Assembly: GCA_028288725.1 (NCBI GenBank)
Contig: JAQGIC010000079.1
Span: 30,064 to 94,063, forward strand
Reading direction: 5' to 3'
DNA: 64,000 nucleotides
From: Rhodospirillales bacterium
GTDB taxonomy: Bacteria > Pseudomonadota > Alphaproteobacteria > ATCC43930 > CGMCC-115725
In this document: positions 38,902 to 46,620 of the stretch, piece after piece
Position numbering within the stretch: position 1 is the stretch's first letter
How the letters are laid out: each line of letters begins with the position of its first letter
The notes under the pieces: model-generated
What the model saw: the letters and a program-made list of their open reading frames with translations, nothing else
Told to the model about the DNA's origin: nothing
The model's database searches: none
Position numbers and translations under genes: made by a program

Positions 38902-39858
38902 ATGACCTATCGCGTTGCCGTTCTGGGCCTGGGCGTCATGGGCCAGCGCATGCTGGGCCATCTGGCGCTGCACGAGCAGTTCGAGATCCTGGGCGGCTGG
39001 GACGCCTCGGCCGACGCCCGCGCCCATGCCGGGACCCTGCACCCGACCGTCGATTTCGAGATGCCGGCTGACGCGCTTATCCGCTCGGACCGGACCGATC
39101 TGGTCTATATCGGCGTGCCGCCCAAGGCCCATGCCGGCTACGCGCTGGCCGCGATCGAGGCCAGGAAGGCCGTGCTGTGCGAGAAGCCGCTGGGCGTCGA
39201 TGTCGCCAGCAGCCGGGCGCTCACGGAGCGGATGGAAGCCTCGGGCCTGCCCCAGGCCGTCAACTTCGCCTATGGCTCGTCGCGCGCCGGCGACGTCATC
39301 CGGGACGCCTATCGCTCCGGCGAGTTCGGCACCCTGGTCGGCGTCGATATCCGCCAGCATTTCGCGGTCTGGCCGCGTCCCTGGCAGGCCAGTGCCAAAT
39401 GGCTGGCGCTCAGGGAGGAAGGCGGCTTCGTGCGCGAGGTGCTGTCGCATTTCCTCTATCTGTGCGACCGGGTGCTGGGTCCGGCCAGGCTGGAGAGCTT
39501 CGACGTGCGCCACCCGGCCGACCCGAGCCTGTGCGAGACCCACGCGAGCGCGCGCCTGAGCGCCGCGGGCGTGCCGGTCACCGTTGCCAGCTCCTCGGGC
39601 GGCGTCGGTCCCGACCTGGTCGAAATCACCTTTTGGGGAACGAAGAAATCTCACCGGATCACGGATTGGTATCGGACCGAGGAGACCACGGGCGGTCCCT
39701 GGATCGAGACGACGCCGGTGGTCGATGATTATCGTCGCGACGGCGCGTTCCGGCAGTTGAACCAGATCATCGCCATGATCGAGGGCAAGCCGCATAGCCT
39801 GCCCGATTTCCGCGCGGCGCTGCGCGTTCAGGAACTGATCGAGGCGATGCTCGCGTGA
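38902..39858 (+). CDS. Gfo/Idh/MocA-family oxidoreductase
   Basis: Encodes 318 residues starting at ATG 38902, with AGGA about eight bases upstream; an in-frame upstream start would overlap the previous gene. The NAD(P)-binding start is YRVAVLGLGVMGQRMLGHL, followed by the diagnostic E-K-P-L motif in AVLCEKPLGVDVASS near residue 95, and a C-terminal alpha/beta domain containing FAYGSSRAGDVIRDAY and QHFAVWPRPWQASAKWL. These enzymes oxidise sugar or cyclitol hydroxyls; the specific substrate is unknown. It overlaps the next gene by four bases (GTGA) and lies 14 bases after the flavoprotein gene. Confidence 0.8.
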   Translation: MTYRVAVLGLGVMGQRMLGHLALHEQFEILGGWDASADARAHAGTLHPTVDFEMPADALIRSDRTDLVYIGVPPKAHAGYALAAIEARKAVLCEKPLGVDVASSRALTERMEASGLPQAVNFAYGSSRAGDVIRDAYRSGEFGTLVGVDIRQHFAVWPRPWQASAKWLALREEGGFVREVLSHFLYLCDRVLGPARLESFDVRHPADPSLCETHASARLSAAGVPVTVASSSGGVGPDLVEITFWGTKKSHRITDWYRTEETTGGPWIETTPVVDDYRRDGAFRQLNQIIAMIEGKPHSLPDFRAALRVQELIEAMLA

Positions 39859-40250
39859 CCCGGCAGGTCAGAGCTTTCCTGACCGTCGTGGCGCTGATCC
39901 TGGTCGCGGCGGTCTCAAGCTATCTGACCACGATCAGCGCCGATCTCGGTGCTGATCCGCGGCCTTTGCCGACGCTCGTCGACGGCCTGTCGCCGACCGC
40001 CACGACCGCCCGCCAGGAGTTCGCCGCGCGCATTCGCGAACGGTTTCCCCTCGGCTCGGCGGACCGCGTCTTGATGCTGGATCTTTGGGCGCAAGGGTTC
40101 GAACATCCGGGGGGTAGCGATGGACGGCACTGGGCCTCGCTGGAACGGCGCGGCGCGCCCTGCAACCGCGCCTGGACCGTGACCTGGACGGCGGACGACA
40201 CCGGTCACCTGACCGCTGTCGACGGAACCTACATACCGTCATGCTCGTAA
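39855..40250 (+). CDS. Hypothetical membrane-anchored periplasmic protein
   Basis: Encodes 131 residues from GTG 39855, which overlaps the stop codon of the preceding dehydrogenase by four bases. One hydrophobic helix (residues about 7-25) anchors it, with the rest probably periplasmic. The soluble part has two cysteines and ends TAVDGTYIPSCS. The sequence is not assigned to a known family. Its tight coupling to the upstream gene and the downstream aminopeptidase suggests a shared transcript. Function is unknown. Confidence 0.6.
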   Translation: MTRQVRAFLTVVALILVAAVSSYLTTISADLGADPRPLPTLVDGLSPTATTARQEFAARIRERFPLGSADRVLMLDLWAQGFEHPGGSDGRHWASLERRGAPCNRAWTVTWTADDTGHLTAVDGTYIPSCS

Positions 40251-40276
40251 GCGACGGCGATAAAGGGGTGGAAAAG

Positions 40277-41878
40277 ATGGGCGATCTGGATCTGGAGAGA
40301 TTGGCGGACCACATCGATCGGCTGATCCAGCCCTGGGCCAGGCCCGGCACGCCGGGCTGCACGGTCGGCATCGTGCGCGACGGCCAGGTGCTGCTGCAAC
40401 GCTCCGCCGGCCTTGCCCATATCGAGCTGGACGTCCCGATCGGGCCGGGCACCAGCTTTCGCATCGCGTCGGTCACCAAGCAGTTCACCTGTGCCGCGAT
40501 CCTGCTGCTCGAAGCGGAGGGCAAGCTGTCGCTGGATCAATCGCTGCACGAGCATCTGCCGGATCTGCCGGATTTCGGCCGGACGATCACGCTCGACCAT
40601 CTGATGCACAATACCAGCGGCCTGCGCGATTTCCTCGAACTGATGCGCATGGCCGGGATGGATCTGCAGATCCCCTGCACGCCCGACGATCTGATGGCGG
40701 CGATCCGGCTGCAGCGCAGCCTGAATTTCACCCCCGGCAGCCGGTTCTCCTATAGCAACACGAATTTCCTGCTGCTGGGCCGCATCGTCGAACAGCTGAC
40801 CGGGCAGTCGCTCGGCGACGCGGTCGATGAGCGCATCCTGCGGCCGCTCGGCATGACGCGCTCGCGTCTGGTCCAGAGCACGATCGAGCTGGTCCCGGGT
40901 CTGGCCACCGGCTATTTTCCGCAAGGTGACGGCTTCGTTCGCGCCGGCCATGCCTTTCCCCAAGGCGGCGAAGGCGGCATGGTCTCCGGCATCGCGGATC
41001 TGGCGCGCTGGGATCATAATTTCACGACCGGCACGGTCGGCGGCAAGGCGCTGGGCGAGGCGCTGGCCCAGCAGACGCCGTTCCTGAACGGATACCCGAA
41101 TTCCTATGCGCGCGGCCTGCAGGTGAAGCCCTATCGCGGCTTGCGCACGGTCGATCACGGCGGGCTCTGGCCGGGCTTCAAGACCGAATTCCTCCGCGTG
41201 CCCGAACTGAACCTGACCGTCATCGCGATCGCCAACAACGCGGCGGTCGACTGCTACCGCCTGGCCCACCGCGTTCTGGACGGCGTGATCGAGGGCAACC
41301 CGCTGCCGGCCCTGCCGCCGCGACCGGCGCTCGACCGGCTGGCCGGCCGCTATCTGGATCGCGAGAGCGCCACGTCGGTCGAATTTTCGGTGGCGTCCGA
41401 CGGCACGCCGATGGGGTCGATGAACGGCGTGCCCTTCGTGCTGGAAGCGACCGTCGACGGTCGCCTATCGGCGGCGCGCGGCGCGTTCGATTTCATCGCC
41501 ACACTGCCCGACGCCCATGACGGCGTCCGGATCGAGTTCGATGCCGGGATCGAGGCCAGCTATGACCGGGTCACGGCCGAGCCGACAGCCCTGCCGACCG
41601 GCCTGGCCGGGCGCTATGTCTGCCCGGAACTGGGCGCGGTCTGGACCGTGTCGATGGACGACGACGCCCGCGCGAAGGTGGCCGTCGCCGGGCCGCTGCA
41701 TCACGGCGGGCCGTGGGCCCTGCTGGCGATCGACGGCGACCAGCTGCGGGCCGAGATGCCGAGCGTGCTGTTCAAGGCTTGGCTCGATATCCAGGTGCTG
41801 CGCGGCAACGGCAGGATCGTCGGGCTGGAGGTCAGCGGCGGCCGGTCGAAGCGGTTGAAGTTCGACCGGATCGCATGA
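40277..41878 (+). CDS. dap: D-aminopeptidase-like serine hydrolase (penicillin-recognising fold)
   Basis: Encodes 533 residues starting at ATG 40277, with AGGGG about eight bases upstream. The catalytic N-domain has the S-x-x-K motif S65-V-T-K68, the Y-S-N motif at Tyr159 and HGG in TVDHGGLWPGF. These positions nearly match Ser62, Lys65, Tyr153 and the H-x-G of the Ochrobactrum anthropi D-aminopeptidase, and the length with two C-terminal beta-barrel-like domains (from about 345) also fits that 520-residue enzyme. Reaction: release of N-terminal D-amino acids from peptides. Its 3' end overlaps the convergent bioD gene by 47 bases. No clear signal peptide is seen, so it probably acts in the cytoplasm. 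Confidence 0.8.
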   Translation: MGDLDLERLADHIDRLIQPWARPGTPGCTVGIVRDGQVLLQRSAGLAHIELDVPIGPGTSFRIASVTKQFTCAAILLLEAEGKLSLDQSLHEHLPDLPDFGRTITLDHLMHNTSGLRDFLELMRMAGMDLQIPCTPDDLMAAIRLQRSLNFTPGSRFSYSNTNFLLLGRIVEQLTGQSLGDAVDERILRPLGMTRSRLVQSTIELVPGLATGYFPQGDGFVRAGHAFPQGGEGGMVSGIADLARWDHNFTTGTVGGKALGEALAQQTPFLNGYPNSYARGLQVKPYRGLRTVDHGGLWPGFKTEFLRVPELNLTVIAIANNAAVDCYRLAHRVLDGVIEGNPLPALPPRPALDRLAGRYLDRESATSVEFSVASDGTPMGSMNGVPFVLEATVDGRLSAARGAFDFIATLPDAHDGVRIEFDAGIEASYDRVTAEPTALPTGLAGRYVCPELGAVWTVSMDDDARAKVAVAGPLHHGGPWALLAIDGDQLRAEMPSVLFKAWLDIQVLRGNGRIVGLEVSGGRSKRLKFDRIA

Positions 41879-42545
41879 GATCGGCGTAGAGCGGGACCCG
41901 GCGCCAGGCCTCGGCGCCGGCGAGACGCGGCACATGCAGGATCGGCAGATCCGGCGCGAACCGGGCGATCGCGGCGGCCGTCTCGGCCGGCGGCACCGGG
42001 CTGTCGGGTGACGCGCTGAGAATAAGCGCCGCGACCGGCACACCCCGGCCGGCAAGCGTGGTGAGCGCGGTCAGCGTATGGCTGATCGTGCCCAGATAGG
42101 TTCCGGCGACCAGCAGCGCCGGAATCTCGAGCGCCGCCGCCCAATCCAGCACCGTATGGCGTTCGTCGATCGGCGCCATGATGCCGCCGACGCCCTCGAC
42201 CAGCGCGAACTCGGCCGGCCCCTCGAGCGTCTGCCGGCAAAAGCGGAGCAGTTCATCGAACGGCACCGCACGGCCTTCGCGCGCCGCCGCCATGTCCGGC
42301 GACAGGGCGGCGCGGAAATGCCAGGGGCAGATCCGCTCGACCGCAGCCCAATCGCACGCGATGTCCTGGGCGGCGAGCAGCACGGCCGGATCGCTGTCGG
42401 CCAGATTGCCGTCGTCGATGCCGCTCGCGACCGGCTTCAGCGCCGCGACCGACCGGCCGGCCTGGCGCGCGCCGTGCAGCAGGGCGGCGCTGGTGAAGGT
42501 CTTGCCCAGCTCCGTCCCGGTCGCGGTCACGAAATAGCGGCTCAC
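41832..42545 (-). CDS. bioD: ATP-dependent dethiobiotin synthetase BioD
   Basis: A 237-residue enzyme that closes the ureido ring of 7,8-diaminopelargonate to make dethiobiotin. The P-loop-like FVTATGTELGKTFTSAAL begins at residue 5, with Lys in K-P-V-A-S-G, and VEGVGGIMAPI lies near residue 115. The start is GTG 42545, overlapping the bioF stop by four bases, so bioF and bioD are coupled. The C-terminal tail is rich in basic and Ser/Thr residues and overlaps the convergent aminopeptidase gene by 47 bases, an unusual arrangement for an essential pathway gene. Confidence 0.92.
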   Translation of the reverse strand: MSRYFVTATGTELGKTFTSAALLHGARQAGRSVAALKPVASGIDDGNLADSDPAVLLAAQDIACDWAAVERICPWHFRAALSPDMAAAREGRAVPFDELLRFCRQTLEGPAEFALVEGVGGIMAPIDERHTVLDWAAALEIPALLVAGTYLGTISHTLTALTTLAGRGVPVAALILSASPDSPVPPAETAAAIARFAPDLPILHVPRLAGAEAWRRVPLYADLMRSGRTSTASTGRR

Positions 42546-43666
42546 GGCAGAACCCGGCGCACCGCCTCGGCCAGCGCCGCGACGTCCGCCTCGCTATGGC
42601 CGGCCGAAAAGGTGATGCGCAGGCGAGCGGTGCCGGCCGGCACGGTCGGCGGCCGGATCGCGGTGACCAGGAAACCCTCGGCCAGCAATTGTTCCGACGC
42701 CGCCAGCGCCGCCGCGGCCTCGCCGATCACGACCGGCACGATCGGGCTTTCGGCATTCGGCAGATTGAGCAGCTGGGTGAACTGGCGGGCGCGCACGACC
42801 GGCGTCACCGCCCAGTCCGGATCGCCCTCGATCACATCGAGCGCCGCGATCGCGGCCGCGACCGAGGCCGGCGGCAGGCCCGTGGTATAGACGAAGGAGC
42901 GCGCGCGGCTCCGCAGCAGCGCCACGATCGGCGCCGAGGCGCAGAGATAGCCGCCGTAGGATCCGAGCGCCTTCGACAGCGTGCCCATCTGCAGCGGCAC
43001 CAGCGCCGGGTCTTCCTTGGGCAGCACGCCGATGCCATGGGCATCGTCGCTCATCAGCCAGGCATCGTGCCGGGCGGCCAGCGCCGAGATCGCCGCGACC
43101 GGCGCCAGATCGCCGTCCATGCTGTAGACCCGGTCGATCAGCACCAGGCAATGGCGGAACTGCCCGCGCTCGGTCGCCAGCAGATCGGCCAGATGCGCGA
43201 GGTCGTTGTGCCGGAACGGCACGGTCCTGGCGCCCGACAGGCGCGCGCCGGCATTGAGGCAGGCATGGGCCAGTTCGTCGGCCAGAATCAGATCGCCCTT
43301 GCCCACCAGCGCCGGCACGATGCCGATATTGGCCAGATAGCCGCTGCCGAACACGATCGCATCCTCGGTGCCCTTCAGGGCGGCGAGCCGCGCTTCGAGC
43401 ACCGCATAGAGCGGATGATTGCCGGTCACCAGGCGCGAGGCGCCGGAGCCGGTGCCATGCTGCTCGATCGCCCGGATCGCGGCCTGCTTCACGCGGGCAT
43501 CCTGGCTGAGATTCAGATAGTCGTTGTCGCAGAACGACAGCACGCGCCGCCCGTCGCGCCAGGCATGGACGGCACCGTCGCGGCGCGTCTCCTTCAGGCT
43601 GCGGCGCAGCGACTTGGCATCGAGGTCGGCGAGTTTCGCCGCGGCGAATTGATCGAGCGAGGACAT
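42542..43666 (-). CDS. bioF: 8-amino-7-oxononanoate synthase BioF
   Basis: A 374-residue PLP-dependent alpha-oxoamine synthase that condenses pimeloyl thioester with alanine, the first committed step of biotin assembly. It has the substrate-binding SFCDNDYLNLSQDARV, the GTGSGASRLVTGNHPLY segment, the DDAHGIGVLP motif and the PLP lysine in MGTLSKALGSYGGY. It starts at ATG 43666 and heads the bioF-bioD unit on the minus strand. The partner genes bioB and bioA are 2 kb away, transcribed in the opposite direction. Confidence 0.92.
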   Translation of the reverse strand: MSSLDQFAAAKLADLDAKSLRRSLKETRRDGAVHAWRDGRRVLSFCDNDYLNLSQDARVKQAAIRAIEQHGTGSGASRLVTGNHPLYAVLEARLAALKGTEDAIVFGSGYLANIGIVPALVGKGDLILADELAHACLNAGARLSGARTVPFRHNDLAHLADLLATERGQFRHCLVLIDRVYSMDGDLAPVAAISALAARHDAWLMSDDAHGIGVLPKEDPALVPLQMGTLSKALGSYGGYLCASAPIVALLRSRARSFVYTTGLPPASVAAAIAALDVIEGDPDWAVTPVVRARQFTQLLNLPNAESPIVPVVIGEAAAALAASEQLLAEGFLVTAIRPPTVPAGTARLRITFSAGHSEADVAALAEAVRRVLP

Positions 43667-43757
43667 GACGGCAGAAAAGACCGCCGACGGGCGGCGGTGT
43701 CAATGGCCGGGCGGCAGCGCCCGCGCGCAACGGTGCGTCGCCGCTACCGTCGATCGC

Positions 43758-43791
43758 ACTGGTGGGCTCAACAAACTGGTGGGCTCAACAA
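43758..43791. repeat. Two-copy 17-base tandem repeat upstream of bioF
   Basis: The unit ACTGGTGGGCTCAACAA occurs twice in exact tandem (43758-43774 and 43775-43791) in the gap between bioF and the phasin gene. It could be a recent duplication or a paired regulator site in front of bioFD. Confidence 0.8.
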
Positions 43792-43816
43792 CAGGCCGCC
43801 CGGAAGCCGGACCCGA

Positions 43817-43841
43817 CCACGCCAGGAAGGACCTGGCGTGG
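43817..43841 (-). terminator. Perfect hairpin downstream of the phasin gene
   Basis: CCACGCCAGG (43817-43826) and CCTGGCGTGG (43832-43841) form a ten-base-pair stem with an AAGGA loop, 15 bases after the phasin stop on the minus strand. There is no T-run, so it may be a Rho-dependent or mRNA-end structure rather than a classic terminator. Confidence 0.5.
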
Positions 43842-43856
43842 CGATGATCGGACCGG

Positions 43857-44300
43857 TCAGGCCGCCCGGGACGGGCGCGGCTGCACCTTGTGCACTTCAG
43901 GCGGCGGTGCCGGCAGATCGGGCGGCAGCCCGATCCTCAGGACATCGAACAGTTCGATGGTTCCCTTGCGCGTGATGTCGTTGATCTCCCGCAGATCGGC
44001 GAGCGTCTCGTCAAAGGCGCTGCGTACGGTGGTGAGCTGTTTTGGCACCACGTCCGCCGGGTTCCGCACCTCGAAAAACATCTCCATTTCGGTCGCGAAT
44101 TGCGCCACTTCCTTTTGCAGCAGATCAAACTGCTTGGAGATGACGGCCGAAACCGTTGAGGAAATGATCGCGGACGCGCGGCCGATGGCCTCGATCTGAC
44201 GTTGCTGAGTCTCGATCAGTTTCGATTGGTCAAACCCGAACGGCGGACGATCCGTCGGCGGGGCGGTATCCTCGGTCGAAACTGAGGTGCTTTCCGTCAT
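43857..44300 (-). CDS. Phasin family protein
   Basis: Encodes 147 residues starting at ATG 44300, with AAGG nine bases upstream; earlier in-frame ATG codons are less well placed. The central amphipathic helix region contains PFGFDQSKLIETQQRQIEAI and then AIISSTVSAVISKQFDLLQKEV, patterns of phasins that coat polyhydroxyalkanoate granules. The N-terminal 25 residues are Ser/Thr/Pro-rich, and the C-terminus is Pro-rich with a basic end. No phaC, phaA or phaB genes are nearby. A promoter candidate lies about 160 bases upstream on the minus strand. Confidence 0.75.
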   Translation of the reverse strand: MTESTSVSTEDTAPPTDRPPFGFDQSKLIETQQRQIEAIGRASAIISSTVSAVISKQFDLLQKEVAQFATEMEMFFEVRNPADVVPKQLTTVRSAFDETLADLREINDITRKGTIELFDVLRIGLPPDLPAPPPEVHKVQPRPSRAA

Positions 44301-44457
44301 GGCTCTCATCCTTCTGTGAATGAACATCCAACGCCGGCCCCAGACGGCGTTGTGCCTTGGGCCGCGGCAGCATGCTGTCGACAGTAAAAATGGGCTTGGA
44401 GCGCGGATCGCCGCGGCATCATCGTCGAACCGGACGAGGTCCGCGCGCGATTCCCCG

Positions 44458-44487
44458 ATCCTAGGTTCACGGAAATCCGCGCGTCAA
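44458..44487 (-). promoter_or_regulatory. Candidate sigma-70-like promoter for the phasin gene
   Basis: Reading on the minus strand, TTGACG (44487-44482) and TAGGAT (44463-44458) are separated by 18 bases, an acceptable minus-35/minus-10 pair. The region is AT rich relative to its surroundings. Transcription would start about 150 bases before the phasin ATG. Confidence 0.35.
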
Positions 44488-44584
44488 TACCGTCATAAAC
44501 CAATATTCAATATGACACGCGCCGAGGCCGCCCCCGTCGTTTCGTTCGCCAAAAAAAGCGCATCGAGACCTGGCGATCGCCGCG

Positions 44585-44707
44585 TCAGTACCCGCCGCGG
44601 GCGTGTTCGTCCGTATCGGGCTTGCTGGGTTCAAGCTGCATGGTGCAGGCGGCAAGGCCGCCCGACAGCGTCAACAGCAACGCCGTCAATAGGATGAAAC
44701 TTTTCAT
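44585..44707 (-). CDS. Very small putative lipoprotein (40 residues)
   Basis: The frame starts at ATG 44707, with a purine-rich GGAAGAG upstream. The peptide MKSFILLTALLLTLSGGLAAC is a complete signal with a lipobox L-A-A-C at Cys21, leaving a mature part of about 20 residues rich in charged amino acids, T-M-Q-L-E-P-S-K-P-D-T-D-E. Short lipoproteins of this kind are common in Alphaproteobacteria and often missed by automatic calling. Function unknown. The size makes the call tentative. Confidence 0.5.
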   Translation of the reverse strand: MKSFILLTALLLTLSGGLAACTMQLEPSKPDTDEHARGGY

Positions 44708-44774
44708 GATCCGCTCTTCCCCCGGGGGCGGCCGGGTCGATCGGCCGCCTGTGCCAGACTCGGCGGCGCGCCGT

Positions 44775-45023
44775 TTATTCCGAAAGATTTTCCGGCTCGC
44801 GTTCGACATCGACCGACAGGGTCGGGTTGGTGGTGAGGGCATCCTTGAACCCGTCGAACGCGGCCACACTGTCCAGCAGCACGGTCACGCTCTGGAGCAG
44901 GTTGCGCCGGTAGGCCGACATGACGGTTTCGGCGTCCCTCCAGTCCCTTGAACTGGCCTGCGCCGATTTGCCGACGATCAGCTCGCGCACGGCCGGCTGG
45001 GCGAAACAGCCCCAAGCGCGCAT
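44775..45023 (-). CDS. Small hypothetical protein (82 residues)
   Basis: Starts at ATG 45023 and ends at TAA 44775. Third-position G/C use is strong over the whole frame, which supports coding. The sequence is largely helical, with YRRNLLQSVTVLLDSVAAF and DGFKDALTTNPTLSV. It resembles no family I can name; presence beside the phasin gene suggests a possible granule or membrane role, but this is weak. The ATG overlaps the start region of the divergent DUF2867-like gene, so the true start of one of the two is uncertain. Confidence 0.45.
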   Translation of the reverse strand: MRAWGCFAQPAVRELIVGKSAQASSRDWRDAETVMSAYRRNLLQSVTVLLDSVAAFDGFKDALTTNPTLSVDVEREPENLSE

Positions 45024-45060
45024 GATGGCGCAAGGGCCTCAAGCCTATCGGAGATAAGCC

Positions 45061-45537
45061 ATCGACGCCCGAGAGATCGTCCCTGAGGTCGAGACCGAGG
45101 CGCTGCTGCCGGGCGCGCAATTCGCCGATGCCTTTCGCATGGCCCTGCCCGACGGGTCGCTCGACGCGCCGGCGGCCGCGCGGCGCATGGTCGGACGCAT
45201 GCCCCGCTGGACCGCGACGCTGATGGCCCTGCGCAATCGCATCGTCGCCCCGCTGGGTCTGAAGCACCCGGCGCCGGCGCCGGGCGGCAGCGCCGACCGC
45301 ATCGGCATCTTTCCGATCCTGACCCAGACGCCGGGCCGCATCGTGCTGGGCCTTGACGACAAGCATCTGGATTTCCGCCTGGTCGTCGATGTCGGCCAGG
45401 CCGAGGGCCGGCGCAGCGTCACGGCGACGACCATCGTCAAAACCCATAATTGGCTCGGCCGCACCTATCTCGCCGCGATCATGCCGTTCCACCGGATCAT
45501 CGCCCGTACCATGGTGCGCCAGGCGGCAAAACCCTGA
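45061..45537 (+). CDS. DUF2867-like protein, start codon unclear
   Basis: The frame beginning at 45061 encodes about 158 residues. Its body matches DUF2867: GLKHPAPAPGG, the FPILTQTPGRIVLGLDDKHL block, TIVKTHNWLGRTYLA and a final PFHRIIART. The only canonical start in frame is ATG 45139, which would remove a well-formed N-terminal region (EALLPGAQFADAFR). Further upstream an in-frame TAA is at 45055-45057. A GGAG at 45050-45053 sits seven bases before the codon ATC 45061. So either a near-cognate ATC starts the protein or an ATG has mutated to ATC. Function of the family is unknown. Confidence 0.6.
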   Translation: MDAREIVPEVETEALLPGAQFADAFRMALPDGSLDAPAAARRMVGRMPRWTATLMALRNRIVAPLGLKHPAPAPGGSADRIGIFPILTQTPGRIVLGLDDKHLDFRLVVDVGQAEGRRSVTATTIVKTHNWLGRTYLAAIMPFHRIIARTMVRQAAKP

Positions 45538-45636
45538 CGCAACGCGGCCCGATCGACGCCCGCGTTGCATCCGCGCCGCCCTCTGCCTATGCTCCGGCCG
45601 TTTTTCATCGCTTGTGTCACATGAGAGAGGGCCAAA

Positions 45637-46620
45637 TTGCCCGATACATCCGTTCTCGCCGAAGTTCGCCATGATTGGACCCGCGCCGAGATCGCGGCCC
45701 TGTTCGATCTGCCCTTCGCCGATCTGATCCATCGCGCGCAGAGCGTGCATCGGCAGAATTTCGATCCGAACCGGGTCCAGCTCTCGACGCTGCTCTCGAT
45801 CAAGACCGGCGGCTGTCCCGAGGATTGCGGCTATTGCTCCCAGAGCGCCCATTTCGAGACGGGCGTGAAGGCGGAGAAGCTGATGGCGGTCGACGCCGTG
45901 CTGGCCGACGCGCGCCGCGCGCGGGACGCCGGTGCCACCCGCTATTGCATGGGTGCGGCCTGGCGCAGCCCGAAGGACAAGGATCTGGACCAGGTCTGCG
46001 ACATGATCGAGGGCGTGCGCGCCATGGGCATGGAGACCTGCGTCACGCTCGGCATGTTGAACGCGGCCCAGGCGGCCCGGCTCAAGACCGCCGGCCTCGA
46101 CTATTACAACCACAACATCGACACCTCGCCCGAGTATTACGAGAAGATCGTGTCGACCCGCTCGCTCGACGACCGGCTGGGCACGCTCGGCCATGTGCGC
46201 GACGCCGGCATCCATGTCTGCTCCGGCGGCATCATCGGCATGGGCGAGCAGCGCTCCGACCGCGTCGGCATGCTGTGGACCTTGGCGACGCTGGACGATC
46301 ATCCCGACAGCGTGCCGGTCAACATGCTGGCCGAGACCGAGGGTACGCCGTTGGGTCGCTCCGAGGCGCTCGAGCCGCTCGAGCTGGTCCGCACCGTCGC
46401 GGTCGCGCGCATCCTGATGCCGCGCTCGATGGTCCGCCTGTCGGCCGGCCGCGAGGGTTTGAGCGACGAGGCCCAGGCGCTGTGCTACCTCGCCGGCGCC
46501 AACTCGATCTTCTTCGGTCCGCGCTTGCTTACCACCAACAACCCGGCGAACGAGCGCGACGTGGTGCTGTTCGATCGCCTGGGCATCAAGCCGATGGAAG
46601 TCGGCGCCGCCGCGGAATGA
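45637..46620 (+). CDS. bioB: Biotin synthase BioB
   Basis: A 327-residue radical SAM enzyme that inserts sulfur into dethiobiotin. The [4Fe-4S] motif is [16 protein letters not shown] (C-x3-C-x2-C), the SAM region [15 protein letters not shown] follows, and [18 protein letters not shown] with [11 protein letters not shown] and [14 protein letters not shown] are family blocks. Cysteines and the conserved arginine of the [2Fe-2S] site are present. The start is TTG 45637 with GAGAGGG about six bases upstream, and the gene overlaps bioA by four bases (ATGA). It belongs to a bioB-bioA pair facing away from bioF-bioD. Confidence 0.95.
   Translation: MPDTSVLAEVRHDWTRAEIAALFDLPFADLIHRAQSVHRQNFDPNRVQLSTLLSIKTGGCPEDCGYCSQSAHFETGVKAEKLMAVDAVLADARRARDAGATRYCMGAAWRSPKDKDLDQVCDMIEGVRAMGMETCVTLGMLNAAQAARLKTAGLDYYNHNIDTSPEYYEKIVSTRSLDDRLGTLGHVRDAGIHVCSGGIIGMGEQRSDRVGMLWTLATLDDHPDSVPVNMLAETEGTPLGRSEALEPLELVRTVAVARILMPRSMVRLSAGREGLSDEAQALCYLAGANSIFFGPRLLTTNNPANERDVVLFDRLGIKPMEVGAAAE

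Noticed and set aside
43758..43791. CRISPR-like interpretation of the tandem repeat.
   Set aside because: Only two adjacent copies with no spacers and no cas genes.
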